A DNA stretch of 64,000 nt from Mesodorylaimus sp. YZB2_4 (Eukaryota; Nematoda; Enoplea; Dorylaimida; Dorylaimidae), in assembly GCA_030248295.1 (NCBI GenBank), contig JASANH010000085.1, forward strand, positions 269,536-333,535, in the 5' to 3' direction. Both the position numbers and the translations under genes were made by a program. The notes below the pieces were generated by a model. It worked only from the letters and a program-made list of their open reading frames with translations, did not search any database and was not told the origin of the DNA. The first letter of the stretch is position 1. Each line of letters opens with the position of its first letter. Below, piece after piece: positions 12,154 through 25,440 of this stretch.

Positions 12154-15100
12154 CTACGTTCGCCTATGATACGCTTGCAATGGTGGTTTCTCCAATATCC
12201 TCGATTTGATAAGCCGGCCGCCAATGTCCACGGTCAACTGAAACAGATTCGCAGGTAGGCGAGACACAGCAGCTGTGCAGAGGTAGTCTGCAGTGCCTTG
12301 GCCTTCATACACGAGACGTCTCCTCAAGAGGTTTAGGAATGTGAACAGCAATAATGACTAATCATAAGACACAAGGCACCCCAGTCCCTTGTGGGCGTAC
12401 GAACCAGCCTTACCTCGTCATTTTCTGTAATGCCCGTGGGGACATAGGCGTAGACCAATGGTTTCTGCAAGACGTAACTGAAGCATCCCGAGGTCACGTG
12501 ACCGATTAACTAAAACGAAATATACAAAGCAATGTTTTCGCTAGGCGGAACATTCAGGACCGCTTCAGCTCACCTCGTTTCCTCGTCGCACCGATTCCAA
12601 ACGGAATCGATATGCCATCGGGACATTCTCCTCCAAAGTCAATAAGGTTAGTTTCCTCGTACGTTCCTTATTTTTCAATTCCGAAACAGCCGACTTTCCG
12701 ATGAAGTCTTCCTAAAATAAAAACCGAGTCGGTCATAACTCACGATCAGATCTACTGCAGACCACCATACCTTATCATACTCGATGTAACCATCGATTCC
12801 CGCTTCGAATGGATCCGTGTCCAAAGAAATCTGAAACTAGGCTCTTTTCAGAGAGAAAAAAGGGGCAAGACTCTCACAAGCTCACATCATATCCATAAAG
12901 CTTGATTCCTTTTTCCAAGCGCATGACATTGAAAGCGTCCCAGCCAAAATCAATGACACCCATAGACTGTCCGACGCGACGTAAGGCGTCGTAAATTTTC
13001 AACGATTCCGCTCGGTTATGATAAAGCTGCCAAGCTAGCTCGCCTGCAACGCCCACACAACTTGTACAACATCTTCCACAAACGAAACAGGAACCCTACC
13101 AGTATCCGACACTCGGGACCCGACCACAGGCACGTTGGCCACGCGAATCAATTTGACCGTGCCATATACGTATTTGTCGTCGGACAAGTTCTCTTTTGTC
13201 AACTCCGACAGCAAGTCACGGCATCGCGGTCCGCCAACACCAATGCATGCCAAATATTCAGTCACGTTGTTCACCTACAAGCCGAAAACCCCATATGCCA
13301 CAGTGGTCCAGTCTAGCCGCAAATGCACAGCTCACCTCAACGTTGAACTTTCGTTCTCTCGCCACCGTCTGCAACCATCTGAAAACATCCAAACTTTTAG
13401 TCTGCACAACGAGCGCACAAAACACACACGCTCACCTGAGATTTCGCGACTCTAATTCGGGACTGCTAACTAGCAAATAAACGCTCTTGTTTTGATCATG
13501 ATGAGCAACTTTCACTTGCGACAGGACTTTCCCCTTCGGTGACAGCATATAGCTGCGGCATAGTTTTCCTAACTGAAACAACAGCCATTTTGACAGCTAA
13601 TCTTGCACCGAACCCAAACTCGTATCATACCTCAGGAGCAGCATTGCAAAGCACAGTGTTCAAAAATGGTTCCGAATCAGGGCCACGAACTTCTATCTTA
13701 CTGTACCAGGTCAGGTCGACGATACCACAGTTAGACGTAGTCTGCTGGTACTCATTGGCCACGGCCGAAGCGCGATCAGGGCCATTACTGTTGAACCACA
13801 AAGGCTGCTCGAAGCCTGGAACACAAGGTGGAACCACCACACTATAAACTACACTGCAGGACACATACCATTGTTAAACAGCATCTTGGCCCCTTGCTGA
13901 GCCAAGGCGCCGTAGATTCCACTGACTCGAACTGTCGGGCGGCCCTGAAAGCAGCCAAACAATGAATACACTAGGACCAGAAAGAAAGAATTTCCAGAAA
14001 GAAAACACTGGGACTCACAGCTGGTCGAAAAGCTGGCGGATCGAAACTACCATAAAACATAGCATACGATTCCTTCGCCTTGGTAATTCGATACTTCCTG
14101 AAAAGAGGAGATTGACAGTGCACATGACAGAAACTAGCTGAAACGCCAAGCATAATCTCATCAATCATACATCATCCAGAACATGTTTTATTAATGTTTT
14201 ATTTATTAATTATCATTATCCAAATGCCTCCTTTTACCTTGGCCAATTCATAACACTCACCTTCCAGCCCACGAGTCAAAACGACACGGATCCGCGTCCA
14301 TCAACTCAAAAGGGGGCTCCCCGTCGATCAACCAATCCGCCAGATATTTACCAACACCGCCAGCAGACGCGATTCCATCACTTTAAAAGGCAAATTTCAT
14401 GAGCATGCACGATTGGATAGCCCACGCTTGAATTACTTACAATAGCCCCGTCGCTATCCAGTAATTTGGAATACCTTGAGCCGGGCCGAGCAAGGGCACT
14501 GCATCGGGCGTCATGCACAAAATTCCCACGTACTTCCTTTCGATGGCAGTCTCCCTCAGTATCGGCATAACCTGCGTGGCCGCCTCGTAGTTTTTCTGCA
14601 CCGATTTAAAACTCGATTGCAGTTTATCCCGATCAAAATCTAAAAATCCCCTATGTGAAACTGAAATCACAAAAAAGCCAAGCTTACCTTTGGGAACACC
14701 ATCAATACTCCAATCTCGCAAAACTCGCACGTCATTTTCGTCTTCGAATGCACCAAATAGCAAGTAGTCGCTAAATCAAAGGAAACAGAATTAGTTACCT
14801 CCGAAGTATTTTCCATTTACAAACGGACTTACTCGACTTGTCGCACATAATAACGATCATCGGGATCGTGAATGACTGGCAGTTTAGCTGACTTGATGGA
14901 AGCGATACCTTTCGTCACAGCGTATTGATGCTCAACCAGGACTAAACGCAAATCTAAGCCGATTTCTTTGCAAGCGTCACGTGCCCACAATCCTACAAAA
15001 CCATAGATTTAACATGCAAAGATACTGTTGATGATCCTACTTTGACCGAATTCCCTCCTCTTTCAGACAAACATAGCTGGCACAACACTTGCCTGTAGTG

Positions 15101-16293
15101 CAAATAATATGCTTAGTCCTGATCGTTCCCTTATTTGTTTCGATTTCCCACGTTCCATCGCCCATCAACGTTGTTTTTAGATCGTAGCAATCTTCATATA
15201 TTTTAGCGCCGCCACGACGAGCGCCAGCTGCCAAGGCGCGAGCGACGTCCACTGTGTCCACATGCCCATCATCCTCCGTGTGCAGTGCGCCCAAGATCTG
15301 CAAAATAAGAACATAGAAGAATCCGCGGGAGTTCGATCGGAGTTGAGCACCCTCGTTACCGTGCTCGTATCCAACAGTGGACACACACGACCGACTTCAT
15401 CCGGCTTCAAGAATCGCGCTCGACTATCGATGCGAGACAAATATTTGCGAAATTCATCGATTCGCTGGGGAGTCTTGGCCAACCGCAAAGTTCCATTTCG
15501 ATGAAAACGCACTTCCTATGAATAGTAAGCTGTTACCAATAAAAAGAAACGAAAAACTAAAAAACTGTCCGTACCTGTCCTGTTTCCCTCTCTAATTTCG
15601 AATACAAGTCTACACTGTACGCTAAAATGCGCTTGAATCGAGGTACCCAATGGAAGTAACTGATAAGGCCAGGCTAAAAGCAAGTACTTCATTTAGCAGA
15701 TCTATACAGCCGAGTACTGTATCAACTCACAGTGTGCTGAGTTGATCCGGCGGCCAGTTGCTTACGTTCGAGGAGGACCACGTTAGGATAACCGCCTTGA
15801 GCCAAGTGGTACGCCACGCTCGTTCCAACAGCACCACCTCCTAAAATTCACCCCCGCGAAATAATCATACATCGAAAAAAGAAAAGATAAACTTACCCAA
15901 AATCACTGCATTTGCTTCAGGCACAACAGCTTGCTCGCTGGCTGGTGTCGCAGCAGCAGCTGCGGCGGCATTTCTAAACAAAGCAAAAAATTCTAAAAAC
16001 CTGTTCAAATAGACATGAATGCATCGCAAGACTTAAACGCATCGAAAAAAACGCTGCGAGCAGCGAGCACTGCGCTAAATTAGAATCAAGTAGAAAACTG
16101 GTAATTTTTAAACAAACCGACAAATTACCGATTTTACTATAAAAACTCAACCTTGCAACAAAATGTTGAAACGCAAAACGCAAACTTACTGATAAAATCT
16201 ACTTGATTCAAGATTTAAAGTTGCTCGTCTGCCGAATTCGCAAATGCTGTCCCTAATAGATTGATTCGAGCGGAAAGTTTTAGTTGTAATCAT
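12154..16293 (-). CDS. DMGDH: Dimethylglycine dehydrogenase, mitochondrial (20 exons, about 863 aa)
   Basis: FAD- and folate-dependent oxidation of dimethylglycine to sarcosine in the mitochondrial matrix (choline catabolism). Exons on the minus strand: 16293-16190, 15973-15897, 15840-15731, 15673-15575, 15515-15360, 15297-15093, 14992-14833, 14770-14441, 14380-14261, 14097-14019, 13944-13869, 13815-13631, 13572-13436, 13378-13336, 13274-13100, 13043-12886, 12830-12771, 12711-12574, 12509-12414, 12237-12154 (TAG). All phases agree and the total of 863 aa is the family length. The ATG at 16293 opens an Arg/Ser/Thr-rich presequence. Next come the dinucleotide-binding motif [11 protein letters not shown], the flavin-linking region AAGSTQH (the family has STWH; His kept), [11 protein letters not shown], and a GcvT-like folate half ([31 protein letters not shown]). 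Nearest relatives in the family are sarcosine dehydrogenase and PDPR; motif spacing favours DMGDH. The intron 14993-15092 starts with GC. A 27-nt GTAAGC..CAG stretch inside exon 8 is read through here. Confidence 0.93.
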
Positions 16294-17145
16294 GTTTATG
16301 CAATTCAAACGGAATCAACATAAAATCGTTGGTAATTCAATCCATTCGCAAACAAACTATCGACTTCGCCGCCCGTCACAAGTTTTTCTTTTCTTTTCCT
16401 TTCTTTTCTCTTTTCTTTATTTTGGTTTGGTTTCTGCAGCAAAATCTGGACTGGAAGGCACACTCGAAAGTGCAGGAGCATGATAGAATTGAGATTCAGA
16501 TTCAGGGGGCGGATACTGTAGCCACGCAACACGTTCACAAATGACACAGGAATGTCCAAGGAGTTGGACATATAATAGGCGCTGTTATTTGTACAACTGC
16601 TTGGAATGTTTTGGGTGACCTAGTTCGCTGAACCAAGCGCACACAGAAGCCGTTGTGCGCCTGACTAAGCTCACAATCAGTTGGTGTCCTTACAGATCTT
16701 GCTTTGACGACGACCTCTCCTCTGACTTGCGTAGTAAAGAGGCCTTGGCTTGGTGCATCCCTGACTCGACAGAACCAGTTTGACCGCGGGGCATGGGGTG
16801 CCCGCATAGATGATTCAGTGCCGTGCAAGTGAAGCACCCAGAAGTGCCTGATGAGCAAATTTGAGCATGCATCATGGGCACTCGAGAGTGGTACGTGTTC
16901 TGCGAGACTGTTAGAAGTGACGGTCTGGTCTGGTCGATACGAACACAAGTCAGAATGGCAGCAAACAAGCATGCCTACAATAATGCACTGTGCAAATAGG
17001 ACATGTATTTGGCGAATTTCCAACATCGAGCGAATGCTAGCATGTCGCTGGAAGATGCGATATGCTACTAATATGATAAAAATATCATGAAAAACTTGCA
17101 CGCAACAGAAAAAGCTAGCGGCACATCGTTGTAAGCTGCAACTAT
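16294..17145. other. Spacer between the DMGDH and cadherin genes
   Basis: DMGDH would be transcribed leftward from here, so its promoter should lie in this stretch. A pyrimidine-rich run occurs at 16382-16420. ORFs on both strands show no recognisable domain and no conserved splice logic. Confidence 0.4.
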
Positions 17146-20100
17146 CTAACGAAGTTCAGTCAGACGAGCGAATTTTGGACCCAACGCTTGGATCTGTAGC
17201 CAGTTCACGTCAGCATCTTCGTCATCAGACGGCAGAGGGGATAGGTCTCCAACAGAGTCTGATGGCAACTCCACACCATACATGCGCTTTTCGTCAACTG
17301 GGCCTGTCTCTGTTGTTGAACCTGAAATACAAGATGCCGTTTCCTTGAAGAACCTATTAGATATTTTTAAGGAGATCTCAGGTTGGATCTACAGTATGAC
17401 TAAATGTCCTAACAAAAGGGCTTTTACAAAATGTCCTCAGAGATAGGTTGCTCCCCTGCGCAATGGGCACTGTTTCGCCGTAACCTACCTATAGGGTTTC
17501 AATGGTCGAGGCAGTCGCAGGATGCGACTTTGAGAGCTGTCTAAAGAATTTCAAAGCGTTGACAGTGAGTGCACGAACGAACTGCGCATCGGTTTCTATC
17601 CCGTGAATTTTTAAGAATTAACAAAGCGAAGAGCCAGCTCAAAGTTGAAGCCCCAGATTTCTGTTCGAGTCAGATTGGGGACTGGTCTCCGATGGCGATT
17701 CAGTACGTCGCTGTCCATGCATACGCGGCTCGGGGGGGGGGGGGGGGGGGGGGTACGGTCAAACGACGGACGACGAACGAGTAGAGAGTCAGGAGCTGAT
17801 CATCGAGCACCAGTCGGGGAGGACCCTCCTTTCTCACCGTTATTATCTTTGGACGATGGTGCCGCGCTGGATGTCCACGGCGGAGGTACTTCTAGTGGGG
17901 GCGTCAGAGAGAACCTGAGCTGCTCATCTACGTAGTGGCCTCGCTATCATATCAGGACTGCTGGCTGGGTATAGGCAGATGATAACTTCAGGCCAATCAA
18001 CCCTGGACTTACCTAGCGATGATGGTGGCCAGACTGGCACTCTTAGCACACTTTTGTCATACTTGGATTTATTTGCCTCTCCAGCACCTTGCGCATCGTC
18101 TTTGCCCAAATTCTCTCGCAAAGCAGTAGGCGTTGGGGAGAGGGATGAGAAGGGACGACGACGACGTCGCCTTCTGCGGCAAATGCAGATGATCAGAAGC
18201 AATATGAGCACTGAAATAGAGGCCATGCTCAACCTGCAGGCGGTAATAGACTTCCGCACTCACACAATAATAAGATCACACAGACCAAAATGATGGCCAG
18301 AGCCTCCCGAGTGATGCCCAACTTGGGAGCTCCTCCAGCTGAACTGCACCCAATCCACACATCATTCTCGTCGAATATCGGTTCCGAGTCTGCGGCGCAT
18401 GTGCAGGACGGACCTTTCCAAAAATCAAAGCACACCTGATGCGGCGGGCAAACGCGATTAGCCGTTGCGCAGGTGGGAAGATTGGGACAACCTTCGATGA
18501 CCATGTCTGAGTCTATAACGGTCGCATAGTGGGTGTCCTGGTCGGGCGGCAATGGCAGAGAGAAGTTGTTGAATGAAACGTAGCCGATGCAGCCTAAAAA
18601 GAGGAGTCATTAGCCCACGGGTCATCACTCTTCTGTTTTCCAGATTACAGCTAGATAGAAGGATGCATAAAAGTTAGCTCTTCAGATCAGTCAACTGAAG
18701 GACATCGTTGTACAGTAGAAATGTATGCACTCCTTTTTCGAATAATTGCGAATTTCTTTTTTTTTACTCACATCCTGGTCGGCCCAGGGGATGGTCGATT
18801 TTTGGTCCTTTGCCCGCGGGCTAGTGGGGTTGTTAGTTGACCCTATCTTACCATCGACTAGGGTCCATGCGGGATGCATGCCGGTCAAGGGCGCGTGTTG
18901 GTCGCAACCCCGCGATGTCGGTGGTTACCCCGTGGGGCAACCATACCCAGCCCGTGCCCTGTGAGGGGACCCGGATTCGAGAGCCTCCGCCCCATAAGAC
19001 CTCTCCTCGTTTATCGATTCCGGAGGGATGAAGGGTGAGTCGCCCACCGCCAGGCGTACAAGGCGGATTTCTCACCTTGAAAGCTTTCAAAACCATGCTT
19101 GCGACCGACAAAGAGCTGATCAGAAAAATTTATCCAGGCATTCTTTCCATAAACTTGACGTGGTGGTCCGTGATCCAAAGCCAGTGCCATATAATTTGTC
19201 TTGCGTTCCAGTTCAACAAAATAAGACACATTGGCGTTCAATGATGCACTGTACAACAGGTCGGTTGCGGCGGCATTTGTGGGGTTGGCTTCACTGACCA
19301 CTTGCCAGTCTTTCAGCTGCACATTTTTTCAATTTAGGACCGTTAGGCTTGGCAAGAATACAGTACAGTATAGTCACTTACTCTTAACTGCATCTGGGCA
19401 TTTTGGGCCTCCGCGTGAAATAGCACTCCGTCCTTTTTGTGTGGTACGATCAGCATCTGGATGCGAGACTCTGGCATGTTCAAAAGAGAAGAGTCGACTT
19501 TGTATTGCACGAAACTGCCTTGCTTGAAATGTCGCCACGAGTATTCTAGAACAAACTTTTCTCGTGCCCTTGTCCTAATAGCCTGTGCTGGGGCCCACTT
19601 ACTTATATCGCATCGTTCTCCATTATATCCTGGGTCACAATCACATTTCTGAGCTGAACCCTTCGCAGGCATTATGCACAAACCGTGCACACAGAAATCT
19701 ACTCCTCCAGGGGAGCACATGGATTGTGTTCTGCCACAGCCCGGTTCGCTATTGAGCGAGTGAAGAGGGTTGGTCAGATCTTGCATCTGAAAGGTAGACA
19801 GCCATGTCAGCTCGTCATCGTGTTGGACAATGCCATACCATTCCATTTATGTGAAGATCACGGATACATCCTTCAAAATGGGAGAGATTTAGGGCAGCAG
19901 AATTGTATGTCCCGGGTGCTAGCCCACCAACTTGCAATGGATCGTTGACATTTAGTTGAACTGAAAAAAGCTCTTATTTTTGAAACTTTAGATTGCATCA
20001 CTCCGTCAGATGGAAAAAGCCTTTTATGAACTGATCTTACGAATATAAAAGTATGCTTATCATGCAGTCAGATTTCAGGGTGTCTGCTGGCATGGCTGTA

Positions 20101-23100
20101 GGTGATCGTGAGTGTGTTACACATTCTTATAAGTAATACTGCATTCGCTCGAGCAAACTGTGCGCTATTGTTATTTTTCATTAAGATAGGCGATCCCACA
20201 ATCCTGTGGCCTATGCTTTGTTGACGCAATCCTCAGGAATAATCAGGGCATGTGTCTACTATTTTGAGCTCTAATCGTGACGCCAATCGAACGCAAATAA
20301 TCAAATCAATACGTAACAAATCAGACCATCCCCCATTCGAAGCCAATAAGATGCACTCACCAAGATGATTTGTTGATGCGATTTCCATGGGCATGCTGTG
20401 ACATTCATCGACTTCCAAAGTTACAAACTATAACCAACAACTGCTAGCTTCGATATGATATCATGCATGTTTCGTGCTCTCACCCCATTTGCAGCGTGCA
20501 CATCGATTCTGTGCCAATAACCATCACTGACTTCACAGGCGGACACTACATCGTAATTCTGTGGCTTAGAGTCGCCCAAATCTATCTGCAGATGCACCTT
20601 CCTTTCCGAAATGTACAATGCCATGTAGTCTTGTGCAGCATAGTAGGTGTCGATATTCGAGTTCACAGGCCCATTGTACAACAGCAAGGCCTCTTCCTGT
20701 CTGGACCGGTGAGAGAAGATAATAGATAAGCATAAGATTTCGAAACGTGCTTACTCAGTCAAGACGAAAAAATGGATGTGAAGCTGCTCACACGCTTTTA
20801 TCGGGTCTAACCAAATGTACGACTCATCGCCATGGAACGTCCTCAGCCTACCTTGACAATACGGGCCAACAGAAACGTCCTGCCTGCACTCGCAGCTACG
20901 TAGTAAAAATGCGTAAACATTCATCAGGCGACAATTGGCAGGGTACTTACAAGGGGTCGCCTAGTATATTATGGCATAAACCGCGATTAAAGCAAGGATT
21001 AGGTGAGCAATTTTTGGGTGCGGCATATGGACAGTGGTCAAGTGTTGCTGTATTTACTGCAACGCCCACAAACTTCTGATTCTCGGCTAAAAGAAGAAGA
21101 GATGTAGCAGACCTTGTAGCCCTTGGTCACAGACATGTCCTAATTTGGCATACTACATCACTGCCGCCAGCGAACTATGTAATCGAGGTTTGACTGATCT
21201 AAGAGGCTGCCAGGACAGACGTCCAGGATCTTGAGGCAACTCACAGTCAGTTTGCCATACAGTCCTATTTGGCACAGGGGGACCCATGCGGCCATCGAAA
21301 CATCAAAATGAGAGGGGGTAGCCGTTTTGGCTCATCCACTGGACTAACCACCAGCTTACCATGCAACACATCATGTCTTCCATTAGTCACCAAAATGTTG
21401 TCGCAACCATCGCCGCAGTTCTCGAACACGCAGTCATTGACACCAACCTGCATAATCTTTGCCCCCAGTCCCAGTTTCGTCTCCAGTTCCTCCACATGCA
21501 AAGCAAGAAGACCATTGAGAAGGGTCGCAGACGCCTGGATTTGACCACGAAACGTGAAGTAAATTTGCAGAATGACTGGGTGTCTTCCTTCGGGCGTGAT
21601 GGAAAATATAATAACGTCTGACTGCGAGACGCTGAACAGGCTTGCCAGGAACTCTCGCATGACTTTAAATGGACTTTTGCCGTGGATAATTGGTCGGAGA
21701 AAATCACTTGAGTTGATGTTCTGCAATCTCAACGAACCAGCATTTCTCAAATTTTTCTTTGTAATTTGGTTGATTTCGACTTCAAAAGCAGCTGTGTACT
21801 CGCTACCACTTGGACATTGAACTACGACCTAAAGAAGAGCACTATTAAATTTGGAATTTGAACTATGGGGCTTCTAATAAGTCTCACCTCAAAACTATGT
21901 TGAGCCTGTTTGACCAGGCTAAGGTTCACGTGCAACTCATTTTGTGAAAAAAAGAATCCATTTGGCAGTGCTTGTTGGCCTCCCGCAACTTTTATTGAAC
22001 TGTCCAAATGGACGTGGCCCAGACTGATCACCTCTGACGGATCTAAAAAAAAATGCCATTTTTTCTTGTCCTGAAGGACAGTAGATGTCGCTTTGGCCAA
22101 ATGGCCTAGGTATCTAGTTCAGAAAATCTAGGGCATGTCTCTCCTTTCCTGTACGTGATGCATATACAGATTTCAAATTTCAAAATTAGCTCATCACAGA
22201 AACGTCAGCTAATATCACACAGTTCCTTTTAAATCATTGAATTGAACAGAGGAACTTAAAAATTGATTTGACCCGAGAAATCAGAAAATTTAGAGATCAG
22301 ATGCTGTCCATAAAATTTTAGCTTAGGAGGATTCGAACTTGCACCTCTGCAATGTCTGGCCAGTGCTACTGTAGCCATAAACCAACCAGCATAATAGAAG
22401 AAATGAAAGCTCTTACTATTGTAGCTATTGATATAAATAATAGTTTGCATGTCTCTTATTTGACTGTCGTAATATACTGGCACGTATCGAACTGCAGTCA
22501 TTCTGGGTGTTCCGCTGTCTGTCACATTCACTGGCACGTAAATGACTGACGGAGCCAAGCTGGAAGCGGCCGAAGTCAATGTGCAGGATTTCAGTTTTCC
22601 ATTGCCTAAATTAGAACAAGTGGTGAAAAATTTTATACAACAAGAAGTGAAAAAGAATTACTCGCAGGATCAGCATTGCAGTTCAGCGTCCAAGTTGGGT
22701 CGCTCACTTGTGCACTAATATCGTGGCCATTTTTCTTCGCTGAGTCTGGGTCATATAAGTCAAAGTCCAGAGAAAAACTTGTTTGTTGAACGATGCCAGG
22801 AGAAGTAACGGTGATGTAGGGCGCATTATCATTGTCATCAGTTACATTTACCCAGATGGGGGAGTCTGCCACTACTGATCCTAAAAACCACATTTATTTT
22901 AGCTGATCAGAGCAGTTATACAGCATCAGCTCCTTATATTGATTTGCCGTTGGGAAAACTAACAAACAGGCGTCTGCGGGTAATTATTCAGGGAAGGACG
23001 AAAGGGAGGAAAGTGATAAGTATATATTAAAGATGTTACCACTTTGGTTCCAGCAATTTATACTTATTTTTAATGTGGATAATTGCTCATAATCGAACGG

Positions 23101-23403
23101 CTTGATGGCTCGCACTATTCCATTCCTTTTTCCAATGCAAATCATATCATTGTGCGCATTGGATACCATCCTAGATAAGGTTTGCTCATTACCTGGAATC
23201 AAAAGGAACGTTGTGCTTTCTCACCAACAGTCAACCCTGGTATCATTAAAATGAGGAATATAGCTTCCAGTTTGCCGGATTTTGTTGGGCGCAATATTTT
23301 CGTGTTCAATTACGGAATTAACCATTGAACCCTGTTGGGAACTGGCTCGATTTAGGACAGATATTGATATCAGAATAAAAATTAGACAAACACGTCCAGG
23401 CAT
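17146..23403 (-). CDS. hmr-1: Short classical cadherin (HMR-1/CadN type)
   Basis: Homophilic adhesion receptor that links to catenins. From the right: signal peptide MPGRVCLIFILISISVLN (23403); cadherin repeat (GIVRAIKPFDYE); Ca-binding linker VNVTDDNDNAP; further repeat; non-chordate cadherin region with VNDCVFENCGDGCDNILV; EGF (NCSPNPCFNRGLC); LamG; second EGF (CDCDPGYNGERCD); second LamG; membrane segment ALAIILVCVILL followed by eight Arg; catenin-binding tail ending LPSDDEDADVNWLQIQALGP. Exons after the first: 23192-23040, 22880-22662, 22605-22417, 22042-21888, 21828-21360, 21086-20951, 20895-20755, 20700-20484, 20427-20361, 19960-19839, 19786-19603, 19545-19382, 19316-19076, 18593-18264, 18210-18013, 17927-17838, 17321-17146. 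The phases agree throughout. About 1,130 aa, the size of the short nematode form rather than the giant CadN. An in-frame TGA at 23221-23223 separates the signal-peptide exon from the next; how this is bridged is unresolved. Confidence 0.9.
18770..19070 (-). repeat. GC-rich SINE-like insertion in a cadherin intron
   Basis: This 300-bp GC-rich block fills the intron between the exons ending at 19076 and starting at 18593. On the minus strand it contains a B-box-like GCTCTCGAATCCGGG. No second copy was found in the window, so the tRNA origin is tentative. Confidence 0.3.
22315..22395 (-). repeat. tRNA-like SINE head in a cadherin intron
   Basis: The minus strand reads TGGTTTATGGCTACAGTAGC and later GTGCAAGTTCGAATCCTCC, in the layout of A and B boxes. 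The T stem pairs poorly (only about three of five pairs), so this is a decayed SINE head, not a working tRNA. Confidence 0.4.
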
Positions 23404-25440
23404 CGACCAAACCGAATTCCGGCATAAACCACATTTGGACATCACGACTGGCAGACCACCGACTAACCAGACCTGTACGAGTGCGAGAAGGAGCTTTTAT
23501 CCTTAGTTTAGCCAGAAAAACTCGAAGAAACAAGATAAGCCACGCTTAGCCTCCTTGGCTTGTTCTGATTATTCAGCAATATAGCCGTAGGCACAGGGCA
23601 TTGTGTCATGATACATGCGTTCGCCGCCTCTTTTGGATGTATCACTGCGAAAAGATCTCGCCTTTGCCATTGGTATACAATGGAAGGAACGGACCCCGAG
23701 CGATGACCTTTTCTAAGGAGATTACGCATTGGCCACCAACATCACTTCTTGCTAGCCAACCTATTGACTAATCGGTCTGTTTTTGGGCACCTTTTGAAGA
23801 GCTTTTCTTGCACTTTTCAGCTTCTTGCTTGCGAGTAAGAACAGTCGGTGCTAGAACACAATAGAAAAACGGCGGATGGACAAATAATATGCAGAAAACC
23901 AGATAGGAAAAAGACCCCAGCGAAATCCACCAAGAATAAGGGTGCCATTTCTGCTACTGTATACAATGAATCAGCCTCTAGGTAGCCTGGCTTTCGCGCT
24001 TAGGCACACATGACCAAACGTGACCCCGAGGTGGCCCAAGGGGAAGTATACAAAGCTTCTTATCCTAGTGCAAGCGCCTTCAACATGTTCCCGTTTTGTT
24101 CTTGCTGCTGAAAACTGCTAAAACTGTTTACTGTATAATTTCCAAGACGAACTTTTTGTGTTGATCCGGTTCATGTTTCATCTCATCAGAAACACAGGCA
24201 CTGTATTTGCGACTTAGCAGGAAGAGATCCACATCGAACTCGAATGACTTACTGTCTTGAGTGCCAGCAAACGGGCACAGAGTGTGGGAGGCAGATGCAC
24301 CCACGAGCTATGATGTACTTATGTAACAGCCCTTAGCTGACTGACAGTGAGTCAGTTTCCTGCTCAAACTTCTAAAATGTGGCATAAAATTTAAAAAGTA
24401 GTTTTTTACCGAACGGATGACTCATCTATTATCATCATTCTGCCCACGCGTAATTCGTCGGGGCCTGTCGTCTTGGGGTTTGTTTTTGGATTATGCTTAT
24501 TTAGAAGAGAAAATGTGAAGATTGAGGGAAAATACAGTAACCTATAGGATGCGTGAGTTGATAGTTTTGTGAGCGAGAACTTGCGACTTGCTGTTTTGAG
24601 TGCGCATTTATGTGCTTCGGCAAGAGTAAAATAGAATAGAAGTTCAAGTAAAATGTTACAGTACTACTGCCGAAGTGGCAAAAACACATTCTCGCTGCTT
24701 GTGAGCCGACTGACTGACCTTGCGTTGACCGTGGTGCGGCTGAATGTTTAGAAGTGGCACCTGACCCCGTCCCGTCCCTCTACTTCTTAGCGCGCGATTT
24801 GGCAGTAACGTGACCAATCAGGCTCGTCCGCTTCACTGATTGTGAGACGTCCGCGTCAATTGCTTGCTTACAGTTCAACAGACGGCATCGAGATTTATCC
24901 CACAACAAGGGCACAAGAGACAGGTAACGAAAGAAATTTACTGATAGCGTGAATACCTTCTTCACTTCCCACCAAAGATAGCTAATATGACGTGTGACGT
25001 GAGTGAATATCAAATCATTACAAGGCTCAGAGAGACTCTTCAGGGCGCATCGCAAGCAGGCAAACAGCGAGTCAACAGTAAAGATAGTGGGTGAGCCTGC
25101 TGGGCCAAAACGAAGGTAGACTGGCTAAGGAGATGAAAACGGAGCGCCAATTCATCTTTTGGACCCGCTGACAGGTACCACAGGCAAGCGCTTTTTCAAT
25201 AGTCTCATTACTTTTTGAGGGCCTTGTGGCTGAACATTTCAGCGGCAGGGCTACGTAAGGGTTGTCTAACCGTAGGTCAATTTAGATCGAGTGCTACTTG
25301 TGGATTTTAAAATCCTGGAAACTTTTTACAATTTCCCCCATAAGGCTGCTTAGTACCGTGTACCACACTAGGTAGGGCAGGCACCAAGATGACACTATGC
25401 TGGATAGACTAGAATACCGACTTGGGGGGCGGCGTGTCAT
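23404..25440. other. Spacer upstream of the cadherin gene
   Basis: The cadherin promoter should lie near the left end, since the gene is transcribed leftward from about 23.4 kb. I see no supported gene in these 2 kb. Confidence 0.4.

Noticed and set aside
17732-17753. 22-G run considered as telomeric or a chromosome break mark
   Set aside because: It is a pure homopolymer inside an intron of the cadherin gene, with similar runs elsewhere.
22315-22395. Possible tRNA gene on the minus strand
   Set aside because: The T stem has at most three of five pairs and there is no matching acceptor stem.
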